From the NCBI RefSeq assembly GCF_014649775.1, contig NZ_BMTR01000015.1, positions 124,001 to 188,000 on the forward strand: a stretch of 64,000 nt of DNA. Reading direction: 5' to 3'. Shown here piece by piece: positions 8,574 through 16,870 of the stretch. The notes beneath the pieces are model-generated. The model worked only from the letters and a program-made list of their open reading frames with translations, made no database searches and was not told the DNA's origin. The number at the start of each line of letters is the position of its first letter. Within the stretch, counting starts at the first letter, position 1. A program made the position numbers and the translations under genes. The stretch comes from Streptomyces longisporoflavus. GTDB taxonomy: Bacteria > Actinomycetota > Actinomycetes > Streptomycetales > Streptomycetaceae.

Positions 8574-9599
8574 ATGAAATCCAATAGGCTGACCCATATG
8601 GGAGATAGGAATTCCGATGGGTCGACGGGAATAGCGACGGAAGGAGGGGATGCGGCGGGAGCGGCGGGAACCGCTCCGGATGCCGCCGCCGGGGGCCCGC
8701 TGGACCTGAACCTGCTGCGTACGTTCCTGGCCGTCCACCGGTCGGGCTCTTTCACCGCCGCGGCCCGTCTCCTCGGCCTTTCGCAGCCCACCGTCACCAC
8801 GCAGATCCGGGCCCTGGAGCGGCAGGTCGGCAGGGAACTGTTCGAGCGGCTGCCGCGCGGTGCCGCCCCGGTGCCGTTCGCGGACGCCCTCGCGGCGCGT
8901 GTCGTCGATCCGCTCGACGCCCTGGCCGCGGTCACCGGACACGGCGGCCCTCTCGACGGCGCCCCCGCGGAACCCGTACATCTCGCGGGCCCGGCGGAGA
9001 TGCTCTGCCACTGCGCGCTGCCCGCGCTCGCGCCGCTGGTCGAGCAGGGGGTCCGGCTGCGCGTGACGACGGGCCTGACGGACCGGCTCCTGGACGAGCT
9101 GCGGGCGGGACGGCACGATCTGGTGATCGCCACGGCCCGCCCCCGCGGGCGCTCCCTGAGTGCCGTGCCTCTCGCGGACGAGGAGTTCGTCCTGGTCGCC
9201 GCGCCCACATGGGCCGAGCGCATCGGCGGCGTCGGGCGGATCGCGGCCGACGGCCCCGCCGTGCTGCAGGGCACGCCGCTTGTGACGTACGCCGAGGATC
9301 TGCCGATTGCCCGTCGCTACTGGCGGCACGTCTTCGGCAAGCGGCTGACCTGCGAGGCTTCCGTCACGGTCCCGGACCTGCGCGGCGTCCTCTCGGCCGT
9401 CGTGGCGGGCGCCGGATTCTCCGTGCTGCCCCGCTATCTCTGCCGTGACGCGCTGGCCGCCGGCGCGCTGGTCCTCCTCCACGACCCGCAGGACGCCCCG
9501 ATCAACACCGGCTTCCTGGTGCAGCGCCCCGGCTCCGCGGACAACCCGCATGTCGCCCTCGTGCGCGACCACCTCGTCCGGTCGGCCCGCACCTGGTAG
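8574..9599 (+). CDS. LysR family transcriptional regulator
   Basis: About 341 residues. A Gly/Ala-rich N-terminal extension of roughly 40 residues precedes the LysR winged HTH, which contains LDLNLLRTFLAVHRSGSFT, then LGLSQPTVTTQIRALERQVG. The C-terminal periplasmic-binding-like effector domain follows. The start is uncertain: ATG 8574 is used here, ATG 8598 is equally possible, and GTG 8523 is less likely because it would include the operator. It is divergent from the DJ-1/TetR/aldehyde dehydrogenase operon and may activate it. Confidence 0.87.
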   Translation: MKSNRLTHMGDRNSDGSTGIATEGGDAAGAAGTAPDAAAGGPLDLNLLRTFLAVHRSGSFTAAARLLGLSQPTVTTQIRALERQVGRELFERLPRGAAPVPFADALAARVVDPLDALAAVTGHGGPLDGAPAEPVHLAGPAEMLCHCALPALAPLVEQGVRLRVTTGLTDRLLDELRAGRHDLVIATARPRGRSLSAVPLADEEFVLVAAPTWAERIGGVGRIAADGPAVLQGTPLVTYAEDLPIARRYWRHVFGKRLTCEASVTVPDLRGVLSAVVAGAGFSVLPRYLCRDALAAGALVLLHDPQDAPINTGFLVQRPGSADNPHVALVRDHLVRSARTW

Positions 9600-9616
9600 C
9601 CGGGCGCGCCGGCTAC
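9596..9616. terminator. Bidirectional hairpin holding both stop codons of converging genes
   Basis: GTAGCCGG and CCGGCTAC form a perfect 8-bp stem with loop gcgcg. The left arm contains the LysR TAG stop (9597-9599) and the right arm contains the stop of the NTF2-like gene on the other strand (9613-9615). It separates two converging genes only 13 bp apart. Confidence 0.7.
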
Positions 9617-10011
9617 GCGCCCGCCGCGTCCTCGGCGATCCGCTCCCACTGGGCGCCCATGGCCGCGGCCAGTGCCTGTGCGGCCGACAAGGGCCGGACC
9701 ATCACCATGAACTCGTCGATCAGTCCGTCCTCGTCGACGTGGAGGAAGTCGCAGCCGGTGATCCGCCGGTCGCCGACCCTCGCCTCGAAGACGAGGGCGG
9801 AATCGCGTCCTCCGGCGTCGTTGATCTCGCGTACGTACCGGAAGTCCTCGAAGACCCTGGTGACGCCCCGCAGGATCGCGGAGGTCGTCGCCTTGCCCGT
9901 ATAGGGCCGGAACACGACCGGACTGGTGAAGACGACGTCATCGGCGAGCAGGGCCTCCATCGCCGCGTGGTCGCCGGCCTCGACTGCCTTGCGGAAAGCC
10001 TGCATGGGCAC
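9613..10011 (-). CDS. NTF2/SnoaL-like domain protein
   Basis: A 132-residue single-domain alpha+beta barrel protein of the nuclear-transport-factor-2/SnoaL type. An N-terminal helix pair (FRKAVEAGDHAAMEALLADD) is followed by FTSPVVFRPYTGKA and a C-terminal strand set ending DEFMVMVRPL. Family members bind small hydrophobic ligands or act as cyclases or isomerases, and many have no known role. It is divergent from the PadR gene, which may control it. Confidence 0.8.
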   Translation of the reverse strand: MPMQAFRKAVEAGDHAAMEALLADDVVFTSPVVFRPYTGKATTSAILRGVTRVFEDFRYVREINDAGGRDSALVFEARVGDRRITGCDFLHVDEDGLIDEFMVMVRPLSAAQALAAAMGAQWERIAEDAAGA

Positions 10012-10096
10012 ACCCCGGTTCTCGTCGATAGTCGATGGTAGTCAATTTGTTGAGTAGGTGCGTTGGAGAGTAATCACATCGGTGTACGGTGTCCAG

Positions 10097-10672
10097 ATGT
10101 CTCTCAAGTACGCGGTGCTCGCGGCGCTCCTGGAGGGCGAGTCGTCCGGATACGACCTGGCCAAGATCTTCGACGTGTCAGTGTCGAACTTCTGGTCCGC
10201 GACGCCGCAGCAGCTCTACCGCGAGCTGGAGCGCCTTGCGGGGGACGGCCTGATCGACGCGCGTGTGGTGCAGCAGGAACGCAGGCCGAACAAGCGGATG
10301 TTCACGCTCACCGAAGCCGGCCTGCGCGATCTGCACGCCTTCGCCGCCGAGCCGCCCCGGCCCATCGCCATCCGGGACGAACTCATGGTCAAGGTGCAGG
10401 CCATGGACGGCGCCGACCCCGCCGCCACCCGCGCGCTGATCGAGGAGCGCATGGAGTGGTCGCGCGGCAAACTCGCCCGCTACGAACGGCTGCGCCGCCA
10501 CCTCCTCGGCGGCCGCGACGAGACGGAGTACCTGCGCGACGCCGAGCGCATCGGCCCCTACCTCACACTGATGGCGGGCCGCTCCCTGGAGGAGTCGAAC
10601 CTGCGCTGGGGCGAACAGGTCCTCGAGATTCTCGACCGGCGCTTCAACTACGCGGGTACAACCGGTACTTGA
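10097..10672 (+). CDS. PadR family transcriptional regulator
   Basis: A 191-residue PadR regulator. The N-terminal winged helix starts SLKYAVLAALLEGESSGYDLAK and continues through the wing QQERRPNKRMFTLTEAG. The C-terminal Vir_act_alpha_C four-helix dimer domain follows. The ATG at 10097 is chosen because the fold begins there; the frame stays open to 10058. The HAD gene starts 10 bp downstream, so the two form an operon. Confidence 0.9.
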   Translation: MSLKYAVLAALLEGESSGYDLAKIFDVSVSNFWSATPQQLYRELERLAGDGLIDARVVQQERRPNKRMFTLTEAGLRDLHAFAAEPPRPIAIRDELMVKVQAMDGADPAATRALIEERMEWSRGKLARYERLRRHLLGGRDETEYLRDAERIGPYLTLMAGRSLEESNLRWGEQVLEILDRRFNYAGTTGT

Positions 10673-10682
10673 GGAGACAGGA

Positions 10683-11387
10683 GTGGAGAAAGAAGTGGAC
10701 GAGAAGACGGCACTTGACGCGGTGTCCGAGGCAGCGAAGGCCGGCGTGGAAGCAGCGCCGCCGCGCGCGGTGCTCACCGACTTCGGCGGTGTGCTTACGA
10801 CCAGTGTGTTCGACTCGTTCCGCTCCTACTCCGCGCGGGTGAGCGAGGATCCGCTGCTGATCGAGCGGCTGTTCCGGGAGGACGCGGAGTCGTCGGCGCT
10901 GCTCGTGGAGCACGAGTGCGGGCGGCTCAGCGAGGCCGATTTCGAGCGGGGCATCGCGGCGCGGCTGCGCGAGAAGGGCGTGGAGGTGGAACCCGCGGGG
11001 CTCGTCGCCGCGATCGGGGCGGGGATGCGACCGGACGAGAAGATGATCGCGGCGCTCGTCGGACTGCGGGCCAGGGGTGTCCCGGTGGCGATCGTGTCGA
11101 ACGCCCTGGGCGACGACTGCTACCGGGGATACGACATGGAGGCGCTCGCGGACGTCGTCGTGATCTCCAGCGAGATCGGCTCCCGCAAGCCGGGCCGCCG
11201 CATCTACCGGACGGCCTGCGACCGCCTCGGCGTCGAACCGCCCGCCTGCGTCATGATCGACGACCTGGAACACAACCTGAGCGGAGCGGCCCGCCTCGGT
11301 ATCCGGGGCCTGCACCACGTGGACAGCACCGAAACGGCGCGCGCCCTGGGCGAGTTGTTCGGCGTCGACTCGCTCACGGAGGCCTGA
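10683..11387 (+). CDS. HAD-like hydrolase (epoxide hydrolase N-terminal phosphatase type)
   Basis: A 234-residue HAD-superfamily protein. Motif I reads LTDFGGVLTTS, where the usual second aspartate is glycine, as in the soluble epoxide hydrolase N-terminal phosphatase group (xDFGGV). Motif II is IVSNALG, motif III is GSRKPGRRIY and motif IV is CVMIDDLEHN. The GTG start follows GAGGAGACAGGAGTG. It is the second gene after PadR. The phosphatase substrate is unknown. Its stop codon starts a 7-bp tandem repeat. Confidence 0.82.
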   Translation: MEKEVDEKTALDAVSEAAKAGVEAAPPRAVLTDFGGVLTTSVFDSFRSYSARVSEDPLLIERLFREDAESSALLVEHECGRLSEADFERGIAARLREKGVEVEPAGLVAAIGAGMRPDEKMIAALVGLRARGVPVAIVSNALGDDCYRGYDMEALADVVVISSEIGSRKPGRRIYRTACDRLGVEPPACVMIDDLEHNLSGAARLGIRGLHHVDSTETARALGELFGVDSLTEA

Positions 11388-11419
11388 GGTCTGAGGTCTG
11401 AGGCCTGAGGTCTCAGGCC
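11385..11419. repeat. Five tandem 7-bp units beginning at a stop codon
   Basis: TGAGGTC, TGAGGTC, TGAGGCC, TGAGGTC and TCAGGCC follow head to tail. The first TGA is the HAD stop codon, so each added unit offers another stop-like TGA. Confidence 0.85.
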
Positions 11420-11451
11420 CCACGCGCCGGAGCCGGCCGGCGGCCGTCCGC

Positions 11452-11482
11452 ACGCCGGGCCCGGGGGTGCCGGGCCCGGCGT
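11452..11482. terminator. Strong bidirectional hairpin between converging HAD and P450 genes
   Basis: A perfect 13-bp stem (11452-11464 with 11470-11482) encloses a 5-nt loop gggtg. The stem is almost all G/C. No U-tract follows, as is common for Streptomyces terminators. It sits between the HAD stop and the P450 stop. Confidence 0.8.
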
Positions 11483-11497
11483 GAGCGATTTGCCTCG

Positions 11498-14400
11498 CTA
11501 GCCTGCCGCGTACACGTCCTCGACGTAACGCCCCTGCGCGGTCAGCTCAGCCAGCCACTGCTCGGAATCCGCCGCCGTGGCTCCCGGCGTGCGCTCCCGG
11601 TGCAGTGTGCGCAGGGCGTCGCGCACGCCCGGTGCCATGCGCGAGCCGTCGCCGCACACATACACCCGGGCTCCGGCCGCCAGCAGGCCCCACACCTCGT
11701 CGGCCTCCGCCGCGACGCGGTGCTGCACGAAGGCCGCCCCGTCGACGGGGGAAGCGCTGAAAGCAGGGCGCATCGAGACCGCGCCGGCGGCCTCCGCGGC
11801 GCGCAACTCCGCCGCGTGCAGGAAGTCGGCGTCCGGAGCGTCGCACCCGAAGTAGCAGACGGCGGGCGCGAGCCGGGCTCCCTCGGCCGTCAGCTTGGCG
11901 CGGTCCGCGATCGTGCCGCGGAACGGCGCGAGCCCGGTGCCCGCGGCGATCATGATGACGGGCGTCGGGTCCGCGTGGTCGATGCGGAAGGCATCGCGGC
12001 ACGGCTGGACCCTCGCCAGGACGGTGTCTCCCGGGCGCACCGCGTTGAGGTGCCCGGAACCCGTGCCGCGGTACAGCGCCCCGCTGCCCGAGCGGGCCGG
12101 GGCCTCCAGGAGGGACACCATCAGGTCGGCGTGCCCGGGGCGCACCGCCGGCGAGGAGGACACCGAGTAGTGGCGGGGCCGCAGCGGCGTGAGCACGGCG
12201 AGCAGACGCGGCCACTCCAGGGCCCCGCGCAGTGCCGGGCAGTCCTCGACCAGTTCGAGCAGCGTGCGCCCGTCGGCCGCGCGGGCCGCGTCGTCACCGG
12301 CCAGGGCGTCCAGGAGGGCACGCTCCGGCGGGCAGGGGTTGGCCGCTGCGAGCACCGCCAGCTGGCCCGCGGTGGGCCGCCCCTGCAACTCCACGTGGTG
12401 GGACAGGAGTTGGCGCACCGTCAAGGGGCGGTCCAGGGCGAGCCCGTCCCGGCGGGGGCGGCTCGCGCGGATGTCGAGAACCGCCTCCGGGTCCACGCCG
12501 AGCGCCGCGGCGGCCCGGTCGACGAGCGCGGGGTCGTTCACGGGCAGCACGCTGAGATGGTCGCCCGTGCGATAGGTGACGCCGTCGGGCAGAGCGAGCC
12601 GTACGAAGCGCTTCCTGCGGGGATGTCCGGGCGCGGTCAGGTCGTAGGCCTCACTGACCGTCATCGGGACGAGCCCGTGCCGCTCGGCGATCGCGTCCAG
12701 AGGGCCGCCGGTCAGCTCGCGGACCTCGTACGCGTCGAAGGAGGCAGCGGCGTCCGGGGCGTCCGGCGCGTCGGGGTCGCCGTACCGCTCCAGGAGAGCC
12801 GTCCGCAGCCGCGCCGTGAACTCCCGCACGGCGCCGCCGAGATCCCCCGAGGCGTCGGCCGCCGTACGCTCCAGGAGCCGGTCGCCGCCCAGCTCCGCGA
12901 GCCGCTCGTCGAAGCGCGTCGGTACGTGCTGGTACGTGGCGGCCCAGTTGCGGTCGCCCACCCCGAGGACCGCGTACGTGACGTTCTCGGCGGTGGCCGC
13001 GGGGGCGCCGTCCAGCCAGGCGGCGAACACGGTGGCATCGTCGGTGGGGCGGCCGTTGTACGAGGCGGCGGTGATGACGACCGGACGGTCGGCGGGCAGC
13101 CCGCCGGCGTAATCGTCGAGCGGCGCGACCTCGGTCTCGCAGCCCACCGACGCCGCTTCGTCCGCGAGCCGCGCGGCGAAGTCCCGGCAGGTCCCGTAGT
13201 TGCTGCCGTGCAGGAAGAGCGCGCGGGTGCCGGGCGCGACACGAGCGGGCAGGGCGGCGGCGTCGGGCACAGCAGCCGCCGCACCGGAGGTGCTGCCCGG
13301 CAGTGCGCCGTGTACGCGGTCGGCGGCGGTGCGCGGTGTCAGCGTGAGCGTGAAGCCGTCGGGCTTGAGGGTGAGCGTCTCCTTGACGGTGAGGCGGTAG
13401 TCGGCGTGGTCGTGCAGCCGGTAGCGGTGCACCAGCATCCCGAGCAGCATGGTCGCCTCGTGCAGCGCGAACTGCCGCCCGATGCAGGCCCGTTCGCCGG
13501 TGCCGAACGGCTTGAACGCGTGCGGGGAGCGCGCGGCCTCCGCCTCGGCGGTGAAGCGCGAGGGGTCGAACAGCTCCGGGTTGTCGCCCCACACCGGCTG
13601 CCGGTGCAGCATCGGAGCGAGCACGGTGACGCCCTGCCCGGCCCGCAGCGGGATACGGCCGCCGAGGAGCGTGTCCTCGCGGGCGTGCCGGCCGAACGCG
13701 GCGGCCGTCGGCCACAGCCGCAGCGCTTCGTTGAGCACCTGACGCGTGTACGTGAGCCGCCCGACGTCCTCGAAGGTCGGCTCGGGATCAGTGGCGTCGC
13801 CCCACAGGGCATCGACCTCGCGCCGCACGAGGTCGAGTACGGCGGGGTGCTTGGCCAGGTAGTACAGGGCGAACGACATCGCGCCGGACGTCGTCTCGTG
13901 CCCCGCGATCAGGAAGGTGATCACCTGGTTGCGGATGTTGGCGGTGTCCAGCCTCGAGCCGTCGCCGGGGTGCGCGGCGCTGAGCATGAGGCCGAGCAGA
14001 TCCTCGGCGGGCCCGGCGCCCGGCGTGCCGTCGGCCCGCGCGGAAATGACGTCGTCGACCACCTGCGCCAGGTAGTCGGCATCGGCCCGGAAGGCCGCGT
14101 CGGCCGCGGCGTGGTCACTGCCCGGCGTACGGCTCAGGCGGGTCATGCTCCACTCCAGGCAGCGGACCATGGACTCGATGAAGGGATGCGGCTCGGCCCG
14201 CTCGAACGAACCGAAGTCGTAGCCGAACCCGGCAAGACCGATCGTGTCCAGGGTCATCCGCGTCATGTCGCCCGGCACGTCCACGGGACGCCCGTCCCGC
14301 GCGCCGCGGTCCCACGCCTCGACGAGCCGCCGTGCGACGCGCAGCATCGTCGGGTGGTACGTACGCATCGAGCCGAGCGCGAAAGCGGGCATCAGGATGT

Positions 14401-14728
14401 CGTGCGCCCGTGCCCAGTTGGGCTCGTCGTTGTACGCGGTGAACAGTCCGTCGGCGGTGAACTCCCGCACGTTCTCCAGGGCGGGTCCCACATGCTTGGC
14501 GAAGCGGGACTCGTCGGCGAGCTCGGTCACGAGATCGAGGTCGCTCACGAACAGCGCGTCGCGGCCGTGCAGCCGCCGTCGCAGCACGGGCCCGTGGCGG
14601 CGGATCAGGTCCATGGCCTGCTGCAGCGGGGCGGGCCCCGGCCCGGTGGCGGAGATGTCGATCAGCGGCACACCGTCGAGGCCGGATCCGGCGTCGCGGG
14701 GGAGCGGTGCGGTGGTGGTGGGGGGCAT
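11498..14728 (-). CDS. Self-sufficient cytochrome P450 / NADPH-P450 reductase fusion (CYP102-like)
   Basis: A 1076-residue fusion of an oxygenase with its reductase, as in P450 BM3 of Bacillus. P450 domain (about 1-475): I-helix FLIAGHETTSG, ExxR in NEALRLWP, and haem loop FKPFGTGERACIGRQF with axial Cys415. Flavodoxin-like FMN domain (about 505-650): LFLHGSNYGTCRDFAARL and ITAASYNGRPTDD. FAD/NADPH domain (about 680-1076): PRHYSVSSSP for FAD, then IMIAAGTGLAPFRG and VYVCGDGSRMA for NADPH. Relatives hydroxylate medium- and long-chain fatty acids near the chain end. It is divergent from a PAS-LuxR regulator with a palindrome between them, which suggests ligand-controlled expression. Confidence 0.95.
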   Translation of the reverse strand: MPPTTTAPLPRDAGSGLDGVPLIDISATGPGPAPLQQAMDLIRRHGPVLRRRLHGRDALFVSDLDLVTELADESRFAKHVGPALENVREFTADGLFTAYNDEPNWARAHDILMPAFALGSMRTYHPTMLRVARRLVEAWDRGARDGRPVDVPGDMTRMTLDTIGLAGFGYDFGSFERAEPHPFIESMVRCLEWSMTRLSRTPGSDHAAADAAFRADADYLAQVVDDVISARADGTPGAGPAEDLLGLMLSAAHPGDGSRLDTANIRNQVITFLIAGHETTSGAMSFALYYLAKHPAVLDLVRREVDALWGDATDPEPTFEDVGRLTYTRQVLNEALRLWPTAAAFGRHAREDTLLGGRIPLRAGQGVTVLAPMLHRQPVWGDNPELFDPSRFTAEAEAARSPHAFKPFGTGERACIGRQFALHEATMLLGMLVHRYRLHDHADYRLTVKETLTLKPDGFTLTLTPRTAADRVHGALPGSTSGAAAAVPDAAALPARVAPGTRALFLHGSNYGTCRDFAARLADEAASVGCETEVAPLDDYAGGLPADRPVVITAASYNGRPTDDATVFAAWLDGAPAATAENVTYAVLGVGDRNWAATYQHVPTRFDERLAELGGDRLLERTAADASGDLGGAVREFTARLRTALLERYGDPDAPDAPDAAASFDAYEVRELTGGPLDAIAERHGLVPMTVSEAYDLTAPGHPRRKRFVRLALPDGVTYRTGDHLSVLPVNDPALVDRAAAALGVDPEAVLDIRASRPRRDGLALDRPLTVRQLLSHHVELQGRPTAGQLAVLAAANPCPPERALLDALAGDDAARAADGRTLLELVEDCPALRGALEWPRLLAVLTPLRPRHYSVSSSPAVRPGHADLMVSLLEAPARSGSGALYRGTGSGHLNAVRPGDTVLARVQPCRDAFRIDHADPTPVIMIAAGTGLAPFRGTIADRAKLTAEGARLAPAVCYFGCDAPDADFLHAAELRAAEAAGAVSMRPAFSASPVDGAAFVQHRVAAEADEVWGLLAAGARVYVCGDGSRMAPGVRDALRTLHRERTPGATAADSEQWLAELTAQGRYVEDVYAAG

Positions 14729-14808
14729 GGCGTGACAACTGCCTTTCGCCGTACGGAAGTCACTGCTGCCCTACCTTCGTCGCCGCTCCCCGGCGGATTG
14801 CACCGTCC

Positions 14809-14828
14809 CACTACATGATTGTGTAGTG
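14809..14828. promoter_or_regulatory. Palindromic operator between the P450 fusion and its PAS-LuxR neighbour
   Basis: CACTACA and TGTAGTG are perfect 7-bp arms around tgattg, placed 81 bp upstream of the P450 ATG and 50 bp before the regulator GTG. It is the only strong dyad in the 149-bp divergent gap. The adjacent HTH protein is the natural binder, but that is inferred. Confidence 0.65.
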
Positions 14829-14877
14829 ATGAACAATGCCCTGCTCTTGACTGCTCCTGGCTGGAAGGAGTCGCTCC

Positions 14878-15534
14878 GTGGACTCCGTGACCTCCGAGGA
14901 CCACGGGACGCCCGTGCGGTCCGCGGACTCCGTGCTGTGGCGCAACCGCGCCATGCTCCTCTTCAACCGCATCCCGATGCCCGTCGCGGTGTGCGACGCG
15001 AACGGCGCGATCATCCTCGCCAACCCGGCGATGACGGCGGAGTGGGGTGAGACCTCCGGGAGCCTGCGGGGCCGCAGCGTGCTGGAACTGTTCCGCCCCG
15101 AGGAGAAGACACAGGTCCTGCGGATCGCGGAGGCGGTACGGCTGCGGCGCCGCTCGCGCTATCCCGTCGCCGTGCACTGGCAGGCTCCCGACGGGACGCG
15201 GCGGCACGGCGAGCTGACGGCGGAGCCGGTGAGCGACACGGTCGATGAGGTTCCCGGCCTGCTGGTGCTGCTCCGGGTCCTGGGCGAGGACCCCGCCCCC
15301 GCCGAGGCGCCTGCCGCAGCGGCCTCCCCGGCCGAGGCCAGGATCCTGGCCCTCCTCGCCGGTGGCGCGAGTACGGCGCAGGCGGCCCGCGAGACAGGCC
15401 TCACTCCGGACGGCGTCACCTACCACCTGCGCCGTCTCGCGGAGCGCTGGGGCGCGGCGAACCGGACGGAGCTGGTGGCGCGTGCGTACGTGCTGGGGGT
15501 GCTCACTGCCGGGGTGTGGCCGCCGGCTGCCTGA
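14878..15534 (+). CDS. PAS domain plus LuxR-type HTH transcriptional regulator
   Basis: A 218-residue two-domain regulator. The N-terminal PAS sensor (about 22-125) has FNRIPMPVAVCDANGAIILA and LRGRSVLELFRPEEK. A Pro/Ala linker leads to a LuxR/GerE-like HTH (about 148-205) with PAEARILALLAGGASTAQAA and TPDGVTYHLRRLAERW. The GTG at 14878 is preceded by GGAAGGAG. It is probably a one-component switch for the divergent P450 fusion gene, sensing its substrate or a redox signal through the PAS pocket. Confidence 0.85.
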   Translation: MDSVTSEDHGTPVRSADSVLWRNRAMLLFNRIPMPVAVCDANGAIILANPAMTAEWGETSGSLRGRSVLELFRPEEKTQVLRIAEAVRLRRRSRYPVAVHWQAPDGTRRHGELTAEPVSDTVDEVPGLLVLLRVLGEDPAPAEAPAAAASPAEARILALLAGGASTAQAARETGLTPDGVTYHLRRLAERWGAANRTELVARAYVLGVLTAGVWPPAA

Positions 15535-15549
15535 AGCGGGCCCGCCGGG

Positions 15550-15888
15550 TCAGTTCGGGGTGTCGCTCGACGCGGACGAGGCCTTGCGGTACTCGGCGTT
15601 GATGCGCTGCGCCTCTTCGAGCTGATCCTCGAGGATCACGATGCGGCAGGCCGCCTCGACCGGGGTGCCCTGGTCCACCAGTTCGCGGGCGCGCGCGGCG
15701 ATCCGCAGCTGGTAGCGGGAGTACCGCCGGTGCCCGCCCTCCGAGCGCAGCGGTGTGATCAGTCGTGCTTCACCGATGGCCCGCAGGAAGCCTGGTGTGG
15801 TGCCGAGCATCTCGGCGGCCCGCCCCATGGTGTAGGCGGGATAGTCGTCGTCGTCCAGACGACCGGTAAGCGGGGTATCCGCAGTCAT
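15550..15888 (-). CDS. MerR-type HTH protein
   Basis: A 112-residue protein with a MerR winged HTH: YTMGRAAEMLGTTPGFLRAI for the helix-turn-helix and the conserved wing residues GGHRRYSRYQLRIA. The C-terminus has a coiled-coil-like segment (IVILEDQLEEAQRINAEYRK) but no metal- or drug-binding domain. This short type is common in Streptomyces near cold-shock genes, and the cold-shock cluster is upstream here on the same strand. Confidence 0.85.
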   Translation of the reverse strand: MTADTPLTGRLDDDDYPAYTMGRAAEMLGTTPGFLRAIGEARLITPLRSEGGHRRYSRYQLRIAARARELVDQGTPVEAACRIVILEDQLEEAQRINAEYRKASSASSDTPN

Positions 15889-15913
15889 GTCACCTCTTTA
15901 TGCCACGCGTCGA

Positions 15914-15945
15914 GGGGCCCTGGTGCCGTACGGCACCAGGGCCCC
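15914..15945. terminator. 32-bp perfect palindrome upstream of merR
   Basis: Positions 15914-15929 and 15930-15945 are exact reverse complements, with core GGTGCCGTACGGCACC flanked by GGGGCCCT and AGGGCCCC. In RNA this gives a 14-bp stem with a 4-nt loop. It probably ends minus-strand transcripts from the small-protein/CBS/helicase genes. It lies only 26 bp before the MerR ATG, so a role as an operator is also possible. Confidence 0.7.
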
Positions 15946-15966
15946 GAAGGAAATTCAACACCATCT

Positions 15967-16175
15967 GTCGGCCCAGTCGCTGCGCCGACCTACTGTTTCC
16001 GCCGTCCGGCCCCAGAACAGAACAGGGGCGGGAAGCGGGGATCGCTGATGCGTGACCGAGGACCACCTTCCAATCCGGGGTCTTGCTGCACCCGGCCGAA
16101 ACGATCCTGGCCGGGCGATCCTGATGGCGTCTGCTCCTCCGTTTCTCCCGCTTGGTCTATAGCTACGGGAGAAAC
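15967..16175. repeat. Stacked inverted repeats in the 299-bp gap before the small conserved gene
   Basis: No credible gene lies in 15946-16244. It holds three perfect dyads: GTCGGC/GCCGAC (15967-15989), CCCGGCC/GGCCGGG (16091-16115) and GTTTCTCCCG/CGGGAGAAAC (16141-16175, 15-nt loop). With the palindrome at 15914, that is four hairpins in 262 bp downstream of the cold-shock genes. They may shape mRNA 3' ends or form a structured RNA. Confidence 0.6.
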
Positions 16176-16244
16176 CCTAATCATGTGATCGCGCAATGTC
16201 TACTGTCGCGAGCATAGATTTTGTGTGACGCGTGGAGCGGTGCG

Positions 16245-16553
16245 CTACCCGCGGACGGGGGTGCCGAGCAGTGTCGACGCGGTCTCGAGCGGGGTGAGGG
16301 CGCGCGGTGCGGGGGCCTCGGAAGGTGTACGGCAGGTGAAGCCGAGGAGCGTCATGGCGCGGGTGACTTCCCCGGCGCTGAAGTCACGGCGGTCCTGCCG
16401 GGTGATGACCGCGCCCACCTGCTTGATGGGGTAGTGGCGGCGGCCGATGATGACGGAGTCACCCGTGACGGGCTCGGGCTTGACCCCCTTCATCGCGTCG
16501 AGCACCCCATGCTTGGTGAGGTCGAACGGGAAACGGGCGATGACGCAGCGCAT
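16245..16553 (-). CDS. Small conserved actinobacterial protein, cold-shock linked
   Basis: A 102-residue basic protein beginning MRCVIARFPFDLTKHGV. It has a central segment (GDSVIIGRRHYPIKQVGAVI) that looks like a small beta-barrel, then RQDRRDFSAGEVTRAMTLLG. From memory, very similar small proteins sit beside DEAD-box helicase and csp genes in many Streptomyces, but I know no function. Here it is third after the helicase and CBS genes on the minus strand with 46-bp gaps, so co-transcription is likely. Confidence 0.8.
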   Translation of the reverse strand: MRCVIARFPFDLTKHGVLDAMKGVKPEPVTGDSVIIGRRHYPIKQVGAVITRQDRRDFSAGEVTRAMTLLGFTCRTPSEAPAPRALTPLETASTLLGTPVRG

Positions 16554-16599
16554 GATGCCTCACAGATGCGGAGAGGGGCCGGTGACGGGGGAGGGGCGA

Positions 16600-16824
16600 T
16601 CAACGCGCGAGGGCGAGAACGTCCCGTAGGCGGACCTGGTCCGTGTAGAGGGGGCTTTCACGGACGGCGATGAGCCGGGCCCTGGTGATCAGGCCCGTAC
16701 GCTGGTCGTTCTCGTCGCACAGGAACAGATGGCGGGCTCGTGCGCCCGCCATGACCGAAAGGGCGAGCTCGACGGTCATGTCGTCACGGACTCGCGGTCC
16801 GCCCGAAGTCTGAACCGGCGTCAA
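16600..16824 (-). CDS. Single CBS-domain small protein
   Basis: A 74-residue protein holding half a CBS pair: MTVELALSVMAGARARHLFL, then NDQRTGLITRARLIAVRES. CBS modules bind adenine nucleotides and usually pair, so a homodimer is expected. The start is read as TTG at 16824 because AGGAGG lies five bases upstream; an in-frame ATG exists 15 codons later. It sits between the DEAD-box helicase (46 bp upstream) and the small conserved gene. It may tune the helicase operon to nucleotide levels, but that is speculation. Confidence 0.78.
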   Translation of the reverse strand: MTPVQTSGGPRVRDDMTVELALSVMAGARARHLFLCDENDQRTGLITRARLIAVRESPLYTDQVRLRDVLALAR

Positions 16825-16870
16825 AGGTGCCTCCTGCTGAGGGTGGGTGTACTGGACGGTCGTACAGGCT

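Noticed and set aside
11600..14818. 1072-codon plus-strand frame
   Set aside because: It is the antisense shadow of the P450-reductase fusion, which has full domain motifs on the minus strand.
15990..16196. 68-codon minus frame between merR and the small conserved gene
   Set aside because: It has no ribosome site, crosses two hairpins, and its product has no recognisable pattern.
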